A stretch of DNA of 17,102 nt, taken from positions 1-17,102 of the forward strand of contig JAFGNY010000044.1 in assembly GCA_016926765.1 (NCBI GenBank), written 5' to 3'. Shown here in pieces: positions 6,508 through 14,356 of this stretch (position 1 is the stretch's first letter; each line of letters opens with the position of its first letter). The DNA is from Bacteroidales bacterium (GTDB lineage: Bacteria > Bacteroidota > Bacteroidia > Bacteroidales > FEN-979). A model generated the notes under the pieces. The model was not told the DNA's origin and searched no databases. It was given only the letters and a program-made list of their open reading frames with translations. A program made the translations under genes and the position numbers.

Positions 6508-8349
6508 ATGACTATTATAGAGAAGATTATTGCTCAACATTCGGGACAGCCGGCCGTAAAGCCCGGGGACATTGTGGATGTGGTGATTGACACCCGTGCC
6601 GCCAGGGATTTTGGCGGAGCCAATGTGGTGAAAAACCTTCTGGATCACGGGCTGGATGTAGAGGATGTTTCTAAGACCGTCTTTACCTTTGACTGCAATC
6701 CGGGAGGATCGGATCAGAAATATGCTGCTAACCAGCATTTTTGTCGTCAATATGCCCGGGAGAAGGGGATTCCTGTCTATGATGTAAACGCAGGCGTTGG
6801 GACACACTTGGCGATAGATAAAGGGCTGGCATGGCCGGGAAGTACTTTCGTGTCCACTGATTCTCATGCGAATATCATGGGTGCCATTGCTTCCTTCGGA
6901 CAGGGGATGGGTGATCAGGATATTGCAGCCGCCTGGGCCAAAGGTAAAGTATGGTTTAAAGTACCTGAATCGGTCCGGCTTAACCTGATTGGAAAGCGGC
7001 CCGTCAATATTACGGCCAAAGACATTGTACTAAATTTACTTTCGATTTTCGGCGCCAACAAACTACTTGGTTATTCTGTTGAGATTTACGGGGAGGAGAT
7101 GGAACGACTGACGCTTGATGAACGGATTACCATTTCATCGATGGGGACAGAGATGGGAGCTATCATCGTGATCTTCCCGACAACACCCTCATTACTGGAA
7201 GAGCTGAAAGCTCAAACCGGCATCCTTTACGACCCTGTTCAGGCAGATGCTGATGCCCGTTACAAGCAGCACTTTGATATTGATATCAGCGGCTTTGTAC
7301 CGATGGTTGCAAAGCCCGGCCATCCGCACGACGATAGTTCCGTTGAGTCGGTAAGGGGCGAGAAAATCGACTCCGGCTTTATCGGGAGTTGTACAAACGG
7401 TCGGATTGAGGATCTCCGGCTGGCATCCGGGATTCTGAAAGGGAGGAAAGTGGCTCCGGGAGTTGTTCTGAAAATTGTACCGGCCACGGATGATATCTGG
7501 AACCAGGCGTTGAATGAAGGTCTGATCCAGGTATTCAAGGATGCCGGAGCGCTGGTCTCCAATGCCGGTTGTGCCGGTTGTGCAGCCGGGCAGGTAGGTC
7601 AAAACGGACCGGGAGAGGTTACGATCTCTACCGGGAACAGAAATTTTGAAGGGAAGCAAGGCAAAGGATTTGTCTATCTTGCATCTCCGGCAGTTGTCGC
7701 CGCTTCTGCCGTGGCAGGATATATCACAACACCCGACAGCATTCCGGATAAGCCGGCCCTTTTTCAGTCGGCAGTGGGCAGGGAGCAGGTGGCAGTAAAA
7801 GGAGAAACATCGCTACATCCGGCATCCGGCATCCGGCATCCGGCATCGGGGGAAGAAAAACCTACAGTTGCTGAAGGAAAGGTTTGGATCATCAGCAAAG
7901 ACGATATTGATACCGATATGATCTTCCATAACCGTTACCTGACTATCACCGATATCAGGGAAATGGGACAATACACCTTTGATAACCTCAAAGGATATGA
8001 AGATTTTGCGAAAAAGGCCAAACCGGGAGACATGGTGATCACCGGAAAGAATTTCGGCGCCGGGAGTTCGAGGCAACAAGCGGTTGACTGTTTTCTTTCA
8101 TTGGGTATCTCCTGCATTCTGGCGGAGTCGTATGGTGCAATCTACGAACGAAATGCAATCAATGCGGCCCTGCCCATTCTTACCTATGATCCTTCCATCA
8201 TTGAAAAACTTGATCTAAGGAATGGAGATTCCATCCGGGTAAATTTTAAATCAGGAGAAATTGTCAATCTGAAAAATATGAAATCGGAGAGCCTCAATAA
8301 ATTTTACGATGCGCAAATGGCGATTTACCTGAACGGAGGACTGCTGTAG
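6508..8349 (+). CDS. Aconitase / 3-isopropylmalate dehydratase family hydro-lyase, LeuC-LeuD fusion
   Basis: A 613-residue [4Fe-4S] hydro-lyase joining large and small subunits that are separate proteins in most LeuCD enzymes. The large domain (1 to about 415) has FVSTDSHANIMGA (114-126), FIGSCTNGRIEDLR (291-304) with cluster ligand C295, and NAGCAGC with C355 and C358. STGNRNFEGKQG follows at 374-385. The small domain (about 455-613) has DDIDTDMI, GKNFGAGSSRQQAVDCF (513-529) and SYGAIYERNAINAALPIL. The GSCTNGR signature is of isopropylmalate isomerase/homoaconitase type. The specificity loop reads YLTI (477-480), matching neither the YLRT of archaeal homoaconitase nor the YLV(Y/M) of isopropylmalate isomerase as I recall them. 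Next to an isocitrate-type dehydrogenase, citrate-isocitrate isomerisation is the best guess. Residues 421-448 of the linker are encoded by two repeat arrays. Chemistry is sure; substrate is not. Confidence 0.88.
   Translation: MTIIEKIIAQHSGQPAVKPGDIVDVVIDTRAARDFGGANVVKNLLDHGLDVEDVSKTVFTFDCNPGGSDQKYAANQHFCRQYAREKGIPVYDVNAGVGTHLAIDKGLAWPGSTFVSTDSHANIMGAIASFGQGMGDQDIAAAWAKGKVWFKVPESVRLNLIGKRPVNITAKDIVLNLLSIFGANKLLGYSVEIYGEEMERLTLDERITISSMGTEMGAIIVIFPTTPSLLEELKAQTGILYDPVQADADARYKQHFDIDISGFVPMVAKPGHPHDDSSVESVRGEKIDSGFIGSCTNGRIEDLRLASGILKGRKVAPGVVLKIVPATDDIWNQALNEGLIQVFKDAGALVSNAGCAGCAAGQVGQNGPGEVTISTGNRNFEGKQGKGFVYLASPAVVAASAVAGYITTPDSIPDKPALFQSAVGREQVAVKGETSLHPASGIRHPASGEEKPTVAEGKVWIISKDDIDTDMIFHNRYLTITDIREMGQYTFDNLKGYEDFAKKAKPGDMVITGKNFGAGSSRQQAVDCFLSLGISCILAESYGAIYERNAINAALPILTYDPSIIEKLDLRNGDSIRVNFKSGEIVNLKNMKSESLNKFYDAQMAIYLNGGLL
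7770..7797 (+). repeat. In-frame heptamer array, word GGCAGTG, inside the hydro-lyase linker (4 units)
   Basis: Units: GGCAGTG, GGCAGGG, AGCAGGT, GGCAGTA. It encodes about residues 421-430, just after the large domain. The word is that of the 1244-1285 array, but the units here avoid an in-frame stop. It lies 18 bases before a second array with a different word. Confidence 0.78.
7816..7850 (+). repeat. In-frame heptamer array, word CATCCGG, inside the hydro-lyase linker (5 units)
   Basis: Four perfect CATCCGG units plus CATCGGG. It encodes about residues 437-448, including HPASGIRHPASG, between the LeuC-like and LeuD-like domains. The word is stop-free in every forward frame, reading as the cyclic peptide HPASGIR. 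It is the least decayed array in the window, which suggests a recent expansion. Confidence 0.93.
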
Positions 8350-8364
8350 AATTTACGATTGATT

Positions 8365-8385
8365 CGTCCTTCGTCCTATGTCCTG
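8365..8385 (-). repeat. Heptamer tandem array, word AGGACGA on the minus strand (3 units)
   Basis: Plus-strand units: CGTCCTT, CGTCCTA, TGTCCTG. On the minus strand this is the GGACGA word also seen at 6414 and 16185. It encodes the last residue or two of the acyltransferase and provides its TAG stop at 8376-8378. It lies in the 26-base gap between convergent genes. Confidence 0.72.
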
Positions 8386-9245
8386 CGGTGTTTCCAGCGG
8401 CGGTGGCTCCAAAGCCAGAATTCAGGTTTCGCCCGGATCTGTTCTTCAAGACGCTGCATGAATTTCCGTGTAATTTCCCCCGGTTCCGTTTCCGTAGGAT
8501 TCGGCACCAGGAGTTCGATCATTACAGTGTAGTAACCGCGTTTTACTTTCTGAACATCAGCGAAAAAGACCGGATAATTATTCCTGATGGCATGTTTCTC
8601 CGTACCATGGAGAACCGCTGTATCATGATTTAAAAAAGGGACCCAAAATGCCAGTTTCAGGTTCATCGGACTCTGGTCTGCTACCATGATGAAAGCAGAG
8701 GGAGTTTTTTTCAGCTTACGGAACGTTTGACTGGTGTGGGATACGGATTCAAGGAGCATTCCCTCCTTGGCCCTGGTTTTCTGGATATATGAATCAATAA
8801 AAAGGTTTGAGAGCGGTTTATAGAAACCGACAGGCTTATGCTTTAAGAAAATCCCTGCTGCCAGGCTGCCCCATTCCCAGTTATTGAAGTGACCCAATAC
8901 CGTTATCACACTCTGTTTTTTACTTAAATAAGGGTCAAGTATCTCAGGATTCAAGATAACGAAACGTTTCAGAATATCTTTTTTCCGTAGCGAAAACGCT
9001 TTGACCCCTTCAACGGAAATGTCGCAGAGATGCTTGTAAAAGTCCCGTGTGATTCGTTTGATCTCCTCTTCCGATTTTTCGGGAAATGAATCCCGCAGGT
9101 TTGTGACGACAACTTTCATCCTGTATTTCAGAAGATAAAGCAGGAAAAGGTATAAAAGATCAGAGACGCGGTAGAGGAACCAGAAGGATGTATTTCGGAA
9201 AAGGAGCAGGAAAAAGAGAAATAGGTAGTAGTAAAATCGGTTCAT
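8376..9245 (-). CDS. Lysophospholipid acyltransferase family protein (LpxL/HtrB-like, lipid A secondary acyltransferase)
   Basis: A 289-residue inner-membrane-associated acyltransferase expected to add a secondary acyl chain to lipid A (Kdo-lipid A or its precursor) on the cytoplasmic face. A hydrophobic N-terminal anchor spans about residues 4-40. The catalytic HX4E motif is HFNNWE (H119, E124) in VLGHFNNWEWG, followed by KPLSNLFIDSYIQKTRAKEG, ADQSP (about 195) and the typical C-terminal PEFWLWSHRRWKHRR. Length is normal. The natural end is probably at WKHRR, with the last Thr and the stop codon belonging to a heptamer array. It lies 46 bases after the transglutaminase gene pair on the same strand, and a TAnnTTTG box in that gap may give it its own promoter. 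Acyl donor and exact position on lipid A cannot be told. Confidence 0.9.
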   Translation of the reverse strand: MNRFYYYLFLFFLLLFRNTSFWFLYRVSDLLYLFLLYLLKYRMKVVVTNLRDSFPEKSEEEIKRITRDFYKHLCDISVEGVKAFSLRKKDILKRFVILNPEILDPYLSKKQSVITVLGHFNNWEWGSLAAGIFLKHKPVGFYKPLSNLFIDSYIQKTRAKEGMLLESVSHTSQTFRKLKKTPSAFIMVADQSPMNLKLAFWVPFLNHDTAVLHGTEKHAIRNNYPVFFADVQKVKRGYYTVMIELLVPNPTETEPGEITRKFMQRLEEQIRAKPEFWLWSHRRWKHRRT

Positions 9246-9263
9246 GGCCGCTCAATGGGAATG

Positions 9264-9271
9264 CAAAAGTA
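9264..9271 (-). promoter_or_regulatory. Possible Bacteroidota -7 box (TACTTTTG) before the acyltransferase gene
   Basis: The minus strand reads TACTTTTG, matching TAnnTTTG, 18 bases before the acyltransferase ATG. No convincing TTTG lies at the usual upstream distance, so this is half a promoter at best. Confidence 0.35.
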
Positions 9272-9291
9272 GTTAAAGTTTTCCGTTCCCA

Positions 9292-11223
9292 TCAGGATCC
9301 TGTTTTCCGCAGAATTGCTTTTTGCCGGTCTGCTTTTGCAACCCTGTTGATAAAACTCCTGAATTCAGGATAATCCTCAACATTGAACCGGACTTTGTTC
9401 TGCTCAAAGCTCCGTGTATAGATCCATTGAAGTGAATCGAGAACAATCCTCATTGTGCATTTTCCGAATGGCGTATCGATAGAATCACCTGAAGGAAGAG
9501 CTTCCACGTGAAACCCTTGCGGCCACTTTACCAGGATGGAATCCATGTCAAGATAAGGATACCCGGTTAAAATGGGAGCCTGCCTCTCTTCGGTATTGAC
9601 CGTTAATGCGTTCATCCTGTTCATCCTATTCACCGGGACAAACAGCCTCTCTCCGCTAACTGAAGCATACGATCTGGCTATCAATACGATACGTTCGCAG
9701 ATGATCGGAATAGCATTACTGTCACAGGTATATGTCACTGATTTAATTGTGATATCAGGAATGCCAATACGTGAAGCCAGAGCCTTTTTCTGTTCCTCAA
9801 TGCCTTTCCTGGCCAGATCGTAGACAATCTGGGATTGCAGTCCTGAATAATAGGTTGTCATTTCAATTTCAGCATCGCCTGAAAAACTTAGAGAGATGAC
9901 TGTTTTCCGATTCAGTCGGTTCATGTCACAGGAGTAGACCGGTGTTCTTGCAATGACGCCATCTGTATCTGTCACAATAAGGACATGACGTTCATCCGTA
10001 AAGCTTCCCAGAAATCCAAACGGGATAGTCGGATCCGTACATTCCAGCCAGATGGTATCTCCTGACAATGGCACGCACAGGATCGCATGGTTAAACTGCA
10101 TGGAAGGAAAATCGCACAAGATATCGGGAACACGGCTTCCGGCATTAACGAGTGTATAAAAAGAATTAATCCCTGCCCCTTGCAACAATGCTTTGGTATA
10201 ATTCACCAGCGCTTTGCAGTCCCCATAACCCTGTTCATCCACAGTGGTAGCATCAAGCGGTTGCCAGCCTCCGATTCCCATCTGTATACTTACATATCGT
10301 TTACTTGACTGAAGGTAATGAAAGACAGCGCGGATCTGAGAAATCGTATCGGGGCACTGATCTGAAATCTGTTTCATCCTGTATTTCACGCTCTCGGGAA
10401 GTACGTCCCGATCCTTCAACAGGTAGTTGATCCACTTTCCCACATCATTCCAGGTAAGGAAATCTTCGGAGAATCCCCTATAATCAAGTTTGACCGGAGC
10501 TAAAAAAACGCCGGGAGTGCGTTCACTCAGGGAGGGAGCATAGGGTTCCCGGTGGAGAGCAGTCAGATTGTCAAGATGCCATGTGACCATCTTTGTATCC
10601 CCAACGATCTTTTCGCTATCCCTGCTAACAATGTTGACTGCATAATACCTGGGAAACAGGTTGAAAGGAGCTGATACGGTCAGTGACGCCGATTCAATCG
10701 CAACTCCATAACCATCCTGAGGAGTCCATTCGGGGTAGTGTGCCGGAGCTCCGCCAATAATATCGTATTCGAATTCAAATGTAACCGGATAGGTCCCATT
10801 ATATACAGGAGTGTATATCTTGACACGGTCGGAAGAGTGCAATGTCCCTTCGGGAACAGCGCTCCGATCGGTAAAATCGGTTAGCCGGATTTTCTGGATC
10901 TCTTTTCCTTCCGCGTTGAAGATACCCCCACTGGCTCCCCCTATCCTTCTGAACTCATTGTAATAGAGGTAAACAGATGCATTGTCAAGAGCATCTTCAT
11001 GCAGAATGGTAATCACGAGATGGTATCCTTTACGGATTGACTTAACAGAAGAGATCTCTACCATGGTTTCAGATAACCTGACAACCGCACCTGCTCCGAT
11101 GGTTAATGCGTGTGGGATTGATGAAGCAGGATAAAATCCCTCTTCTGCAAAGGAAGTAACTGTCAGAGCCCCCATAAGGATCCAAGAGGAAACTAAGAAC
11201 CTGAGAACATGATACCTGTTCAT
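9292..11223 (-). CDS. Exported DUF3857 / transglutaminase-like protein, catalytic residues intact
   Basis: A protein of about 643 residues with an N-terminal signal peptide (hydrophobic core FLVSSWILMGALTVTSFA, cleavage probably after SFA), so it is periplasmic or exported. A beta-rich DUF3857 domain occupies roughly residues 35-240. A transglutaminase-like core follows, with Cys in GYGDCKALVNY (near 336), His in MQFNHAILCV (near 379) and Asp in WLECTDPTIPFG (near 397), so the Cys-His-Asp triad is complete. Such proteins are presumed peptidases or amidases rather than cross-linkers; the substrate is unknown. ATG at 11223 is chosen; a GTG at 11229 would overlap the upstream stop by 3 bases (11227-11229 against 11226-11228) and add two residues. 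It is translationally linked to the following-listed upstream paralogue. A 9-base repeat near 9611-9635 encodes NRMNRMN. Confidence 0.87.
   Translation of the reverse strand: MNRYHVLRFLVSSWILMGALTVTSFAEEGFYPASSIPHALTIGAGAVVRLSETMVEISSVKSIRKGYHLVITILHEDALDNASVYLYYNEFRRIGGASGGIFNAEGKEIQKIRLTDFTDRSAVPEGTLHSSDRVKIYTPVYNGTYPVTFEFEYDIIGGAPAHYPEWTPQDGYGVAIESASLTVSAPFNLFPRYYAVNIVSRDSEKIVGDTKMVTWHLDNLTALHREPYAPSLSERTPGVFLAPVKLDYRGFSEDFLTWNDVGKWINYLLKDRDVLPESVKYRMKQISDQCPDTISQIRAVFHYLQSSKRYVSIQMGIGGWQPLDATTVDEQGYGDCKALVNYTKALLQGAGINSFYTLVNAGSRVPDILCDFPSMQFNHAILCVPLSGDTIWLECTDPTIPFGFLGSFTDERHVLIVTDTDGVIARTPVYSCDMNRLNRKTVISLSFSGDAEIEMTTYYSGLQSQIVYDLARKGIEEQKKALASRIGIPDITIKSVTYTCDSNAIPIICERIVLIARSYASVSGERLFVPVNRMNRMNALTVNTEERQAPILTGYPYLDMDSILVKWPQGFHVEALPSGDSIDTPFGKCTMRIVLDSLQWIYTRSFEQNKVRFNVEDYPEFRSFINRVAKADRQKAILRKTGS
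9611..9635 (-). repeat. Short 9-base repeat inside the transglutaminase gene
   Basis: GTTCATCCT occurs twice in tandem and is followed by a partial third copy (ATTCACC). On the minus strand it encodes NRMNRMN. The period of 9 keeps frame. It may be a relative of the heptamer arrays or simple codon-level duplication; too short to decide. Confidence 0.4.
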
Positions 11224-11225
11224 TC

Positions 11226-13271
11226 TCACAGTTTTTTCAATACAATTTGTTCCGAATGTTTTTCGACAATCCGCGCAAAAAGTTCCCTGAGTTTATCGTA
11301 CTCAGATGGGACAAAAAGAGTCTTTTTAATATCGAGAAGGCTGTTAACCACAATCTTGTTATTTCCGATGATTGAGGCTGAAAAACGAAAAGTTCCGGCT
11401 TTCTCAGGCAGGGCAATAGCAATTGGTCCGGGCAACGATTCAACCTGGTACCCTTCAGGGATTTCATACGTGAAGGAATAAGCGTCTTTGATCGGAGCCC
11501 CGAAGTCGACAGGGTAATCTCGTTTCTCTTTTTTAAACGGATTACTGCTTTGGCCGAAAGTCAGTAAAACGTTGAAAAAAACAAGTCCTCCCTGGTTTTC
11601 AGCCACCTCATCAGATGCAAGGGTATAAACAATTTTAACCGGGGTTTCAAGGGAGTCGGGAGACTCAAATTCGATGCCGGTGATCTCCCAGTTTTTTCTC
11701 TGCTCCCTGAGCCATCTGGAGTACTCCTTCTCCCCTTCCGTGAAGAATCTTCCTCGGACCATCGCGCCATTGTATCCGGCTGATGAAACCGTCAGAATCC
11801 CGCTCATTCTGCCGGATGAATCCAGGTTCATTTCAGCGTAATACAGATCGCCGTTGGGTTCACTGGCTGAAAGATCAACCCACCTGAATCCCGGTTTTAC
11901 GACCGTAAGTCCTTTCCCATTAAGGCACCGGTAGGAGATCAGTCCGAACGGGGTAAACTTTTCTGTGGCATCCAGCAGGTAATCTTTCCCGTTTACTGTT
12001 ACGCAAGCAATCACATAGTTAAACCCATTGATCTCCGGATGATGCTCCTGGATAAAGCCGTTTTCCCTTGTACTTAAAATCACCGGAACTGCATTCAGTC
12101 CAATCTCGTCCATCAGCAACACCAGGTAGAGATTTACATCCGCTGAATTTCCCGCACCTTTAGATAGTGCAGCGCTGAGCCCTTCATCAGAATACTTTGT
12201 AAAAGCTCCATCCCACTTGATTACAGATCTCGTCGCTTCCAATGCCAATCGAGCCTGTTGAATTGGATCTGTTGTTGAATTCCTGATTTCTTCAGCTTGC
12301 TTTTTCACCAGGTTTTTTCGTTTCAACTGAGCTCCAAAGTCCTCGTCATTAAGAAGCTGTGTGATGACATCCTCCCATGACTCGGTAAAGTTGTGTTCGA
12401 TCCCGCCGGGATACTTATATGAGTGCAGTTCATACTCAATTTCAGCCTGATAATTTTCAACTGACGTGGTGAAGGGTTCTTCCTTCATAGCCGGGATATT
12501 GGCTGCTGCCAACCGTTGTCTGTACTCTATAAAACTAATGGTGGTATTCTGAAATTCTGTTTTTTGCACGTATTTTGTTCCCGCATTTTGAGAAGTGGTC
12601 AACGTGATTGACTGGGGAGCAGATCCTGATTCATTCACTACAAACGGCACATAGCCGGTAGCGTTTCTGCTAAACTTATAATATTCGGGAATCCTCAGTT
12701 CGTATTCACTCCACAACACAGGGATGGAAAATTGAAACCTCCAATCCCTGATACGCTGCAGAAAAGGAGATTTGACCGTATACTTGATCTCAAAGACCGA
12801 TCCCTCTTTCACACCCGGCAAGGAAATTTTCTTCTTTTTCCAATAGTCGTTCACATTTTCTTCAAATACCGATCCATTATCCAATTTCGTCTCCTCCACC
12901 TTTCCGTTGACCAGATTGTACGTCTTCCCTTTCAGAACAGTCACCTGTTCTGCTGCATGGCCGTCAGAATAGAGTGGTATACTCAATGTAGCCCAACCAT
13001 ATCCGTCACTCTTCAGTATCTTGATTCTGAGGTGCCGTTCGAAAATCAGTTCAAAACCTTTCGAGTCGCTATATTCAAAATAACTCTGACCGATATCGCA
13101 AAGAACTACAGCTTCTGCAGCTGAATCAATCGGGCATTGGGTCATGGTCAATTCATCATGATTCACCTTACCGAACTTCATCTCCTTGTTCTGTCCGAAC
13201 ATGGTTAACGAAACGGTAACAAACAGAAGGGAAATGATCCTTCCGAAAGGCTGTGCAGATAAGTTATTCAT
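11226..13271 (-). CDS. Exported DUF3857 / transglutaminase-fold protein with replaced catalytic residues
   Basis: A 681-residue exported protein. A signal peptide covers about residues 10-26 (IISLLFVTVSLTMFGQ). DUF3857 spans about 45-260, including FELIFERHLRIKILKSDGYG. The transglutaminase-like core reads KGAGNSADVNLYLVLL (371-386), where Ser376 stands in the catalytic Cys position, and INGFNYVIACV (414-424), where Tyr419 replaces His; the Asp survives at 434 (LLDATEKFTPFG). It is therefore probably a non-catalytic binding protein or pseudoenzyme. The C-terminal third is a beta-rich region like DUF3858. It lies directly before a paralogue with an intact Cys-His-Asp triad, so the two may act as a pair in the periplasm; that is inference. 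The ATG at 13271 fits the signal peptide. It is divergent from lplA across 82 bases. Confidence 0.87.
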   Translation of the reverse strand: MNNLSAQPFGRIISLLFVTVSLTMFGQNKEMKFGKVNHDELTMTQCPIDSAAEAVVLCDIGQSYFEYSDSKGFELIFERHLRIKILKSDGYGWATLSIPLYSDGHAAEQVTVLKGKTYNLVNGKVEETKLDNGSVFEENVNDYWKKKKISLPGVKEGSVFEIKYTVKSPFLQRIRDWRFQFSIPVLWSEYELRIPEYYKFSRNATGYVPFVVNESGSAPQSITLTTSQNAGTKYVQKTEFQNTTISFIEYRQRLAAANIPAMKEEPFTTSVENYQAEIEYELHSYKYPGGIEHNFTESWEDVITQLLNDEDFGAQLKRKNLVKKQAEEIRNSTTDPIQQARLALEATRSVIKWDGAFTKYSDEGLSAALSKGAGNSADVNLYLVLLMDEIGLNAVPVILSTRENGFIQEHHPEINGFNYVIACVTVNGKDYLLDATEKFTPFGLISYRCLNGKGLTVVKPGFRWVDLSASEPNGDLYYAEMNLDSSGRMSGILTVSSAGYNGAMVRGRFFTEGEKEYSRWLREQRKNWEITGIEFESPDSLETPVKIVYTLASDEVAENQGGLVFFNVLLTFGQSSNPFKKEKRDYPVDFGAPIKDAYSFTYEIPEGYQVESLPGPIAIALPEKAGTFRFSASIIGNNKIVVNSLLDIKKTLFVPSEYDKLRELFARIVEKHSEQIVLKKL

Positions 13272-13328
13272 GGGTTAGGGTTAAATAAGGAATAGCAAGC
13301 TAAAATAAAAAAAGTTTGGCAAAAACTG

Positions 13329-13336
13329 TAATTTCG
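13329..13336 (+). promoter_or_regulatory. Weak candidate -7 box (TAATTTCG) before lplA
   Basis: TAATTTCG differs from TAnnTTTG at one base and lies 17 bases before the lplA ATG. The nearest TTTG (about 10 bases upstream) is too close to be a proper -33 element. The rest of the 82-base divergent region is A-rich and holds a GGGTTAGGGTTA stretch of no known meaning. Confidence 0.3.
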
Positions 13337-13353
13337 CAGAAAAATTAGTTCCG

Positions 13354-14337
13354 ATGCTGATCATCCGACGCAACACCACAGATCCTTTTTTCAATATCGC
13401 TGCCGAAGAATACATTTTAAAACACTTTGACGAAGATACCTTTGCTCTTTGGAGGAATGATAAATCCATCATTGTCGGAAAACACCAGAACACCCTGGCC
13501 GAGATCAACCAGGAATATGTTCATATGAACAACATCAAGGTTGTCAGGAGGTTATCGGGTGGTGGAGCGGTATTTCATGACCTGGGTAATCTCAATTTCA
13601 CCTTTACGCAAAGCTCCGTTTCCGAGAACCTGATCAATTTCCGGAAATACACACAGCCCATCCTGGATGTGTTGCAGTTAATGGGAGTGGATGCCCGGTT
13701 TGAGGGACGTAACGACCTTACGATCGATGGAAGAAAATTCTCCGGCAATGCCATGCATATATGGAAAAACAAGGTTCTTCATCATGGGACGTTACTATTC
13801 TCGTCGGAAATCCCCGATCTTTCAGCAGCTTTGAATGCCGACCCTTCCAAGTTTGCCGATAAATCTGTAAAATCGGTTCGAAGCAGGGTAACAAACATCC
13901 AGGAACATCTGAAAGAAGAGATGGGTGTGATGGAATTTGCCGACCGGATTGAGACATTTATTGTGAAACAAAATCCGGATGCCAGGCTTTACGAACTGAC
14001 CGGGGAAGATATTCAGGAGATCCAAAAGCTCCGTGACGAAAAATATGCTACCTGGGAGTGGAATTTCGGGTACTCTCCGCGGTACAACTTCAGGAAAGTG
14101 ACCCGTACAACCGGAAGCGGTACTATTGAGATCAACCTGGATGTTCATGACGGGGTCATTCAGCAGGTTAAATTCTTCGGTGATTATTTCGGCATCCTCG
14201 ATTCAGAAGAGATAGAGAAGGCTCTTGCAGGTATCAGGCATCAGTATGATTCTGTTGCGGACGTGTTGGACTCGTTTGATTTGTCGAAATATTTTGCAAA
14301 TTTGAATCGGGAAGAGTTTATCCCTGGATTTTTCTGA
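13354..14337 (+). CDS. lplA: Lipoate-protein ligase A
   Basis: A 327-residue enzyme that activates lipoate with ATP and attaches it to the lysine of lipoyl domains (pyruvate and 2-oxoglutarate dehydrogenase complexes, glycine cleavage H protein). The N-terminal domain carries RRLSGGGAVFHDLGNLNFTF (65-84), the lipoyl-AMP pocket, and GRNDLTIDGRKFSGNAM (118-134) containing the catalytic-region Lys128. The small C-terminal domain (about 240-327) matches the accessory domain of LplA-type ligases, including KYATWEWNFGYSPRYNF. Length is normal for bacterial LplA. It is followed by a lipoprotein gene after 19 bases on the same strand, which probably reflects a shared transcript and not shared function. 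Confidence 0.95.
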   Translation: MLIIRRNTTDPFFNIAAEEYILKHFDEDTFALWRNDKSIIVGKHQNTLAEINQEYVHMNNIKVVRRLSGGGAVFHDLGNLNFTFTQSSVSENLINFRKYTQPILDVLQLMGVDARFEGRNDLTIDGRKFSGNAMHIWKNKVLHHGTLLFSSEIPDLSAALNADPSKFADKSVKSVRSRVTNIQEHLKEEMGVMEFADRIETFIVKQNPDARLYELTGEDIQEIQKLRDEKYATWEWNFGYSPRYNFRKVTRTTGSGTIEINLDVHDGVIQQVKFFGDYFGILDSEEIEKALAGIRHQYDSVADVLDSFDLSKYFANLNREEFIPGFF

Positions 14338-14356
14338 GAACCTGAATAGAAATAAC

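Noticed and set aside
11224..11229. GTG start for the intact transglutaminase gene at 11229
   Set aside because: It overlaps the upstream stop and remains possible, but ATG two codons later (11223) is the commoner start type and gives an equally good signal peptide; the difference is two residues.
13272..13283. GGGTTAGGGTTA, resembling a telomere repeat
   Set aside because: Only two copies in an intergenic region of a bacterial-looking sequence, with nothing else suggesting a telomere; probably chance.
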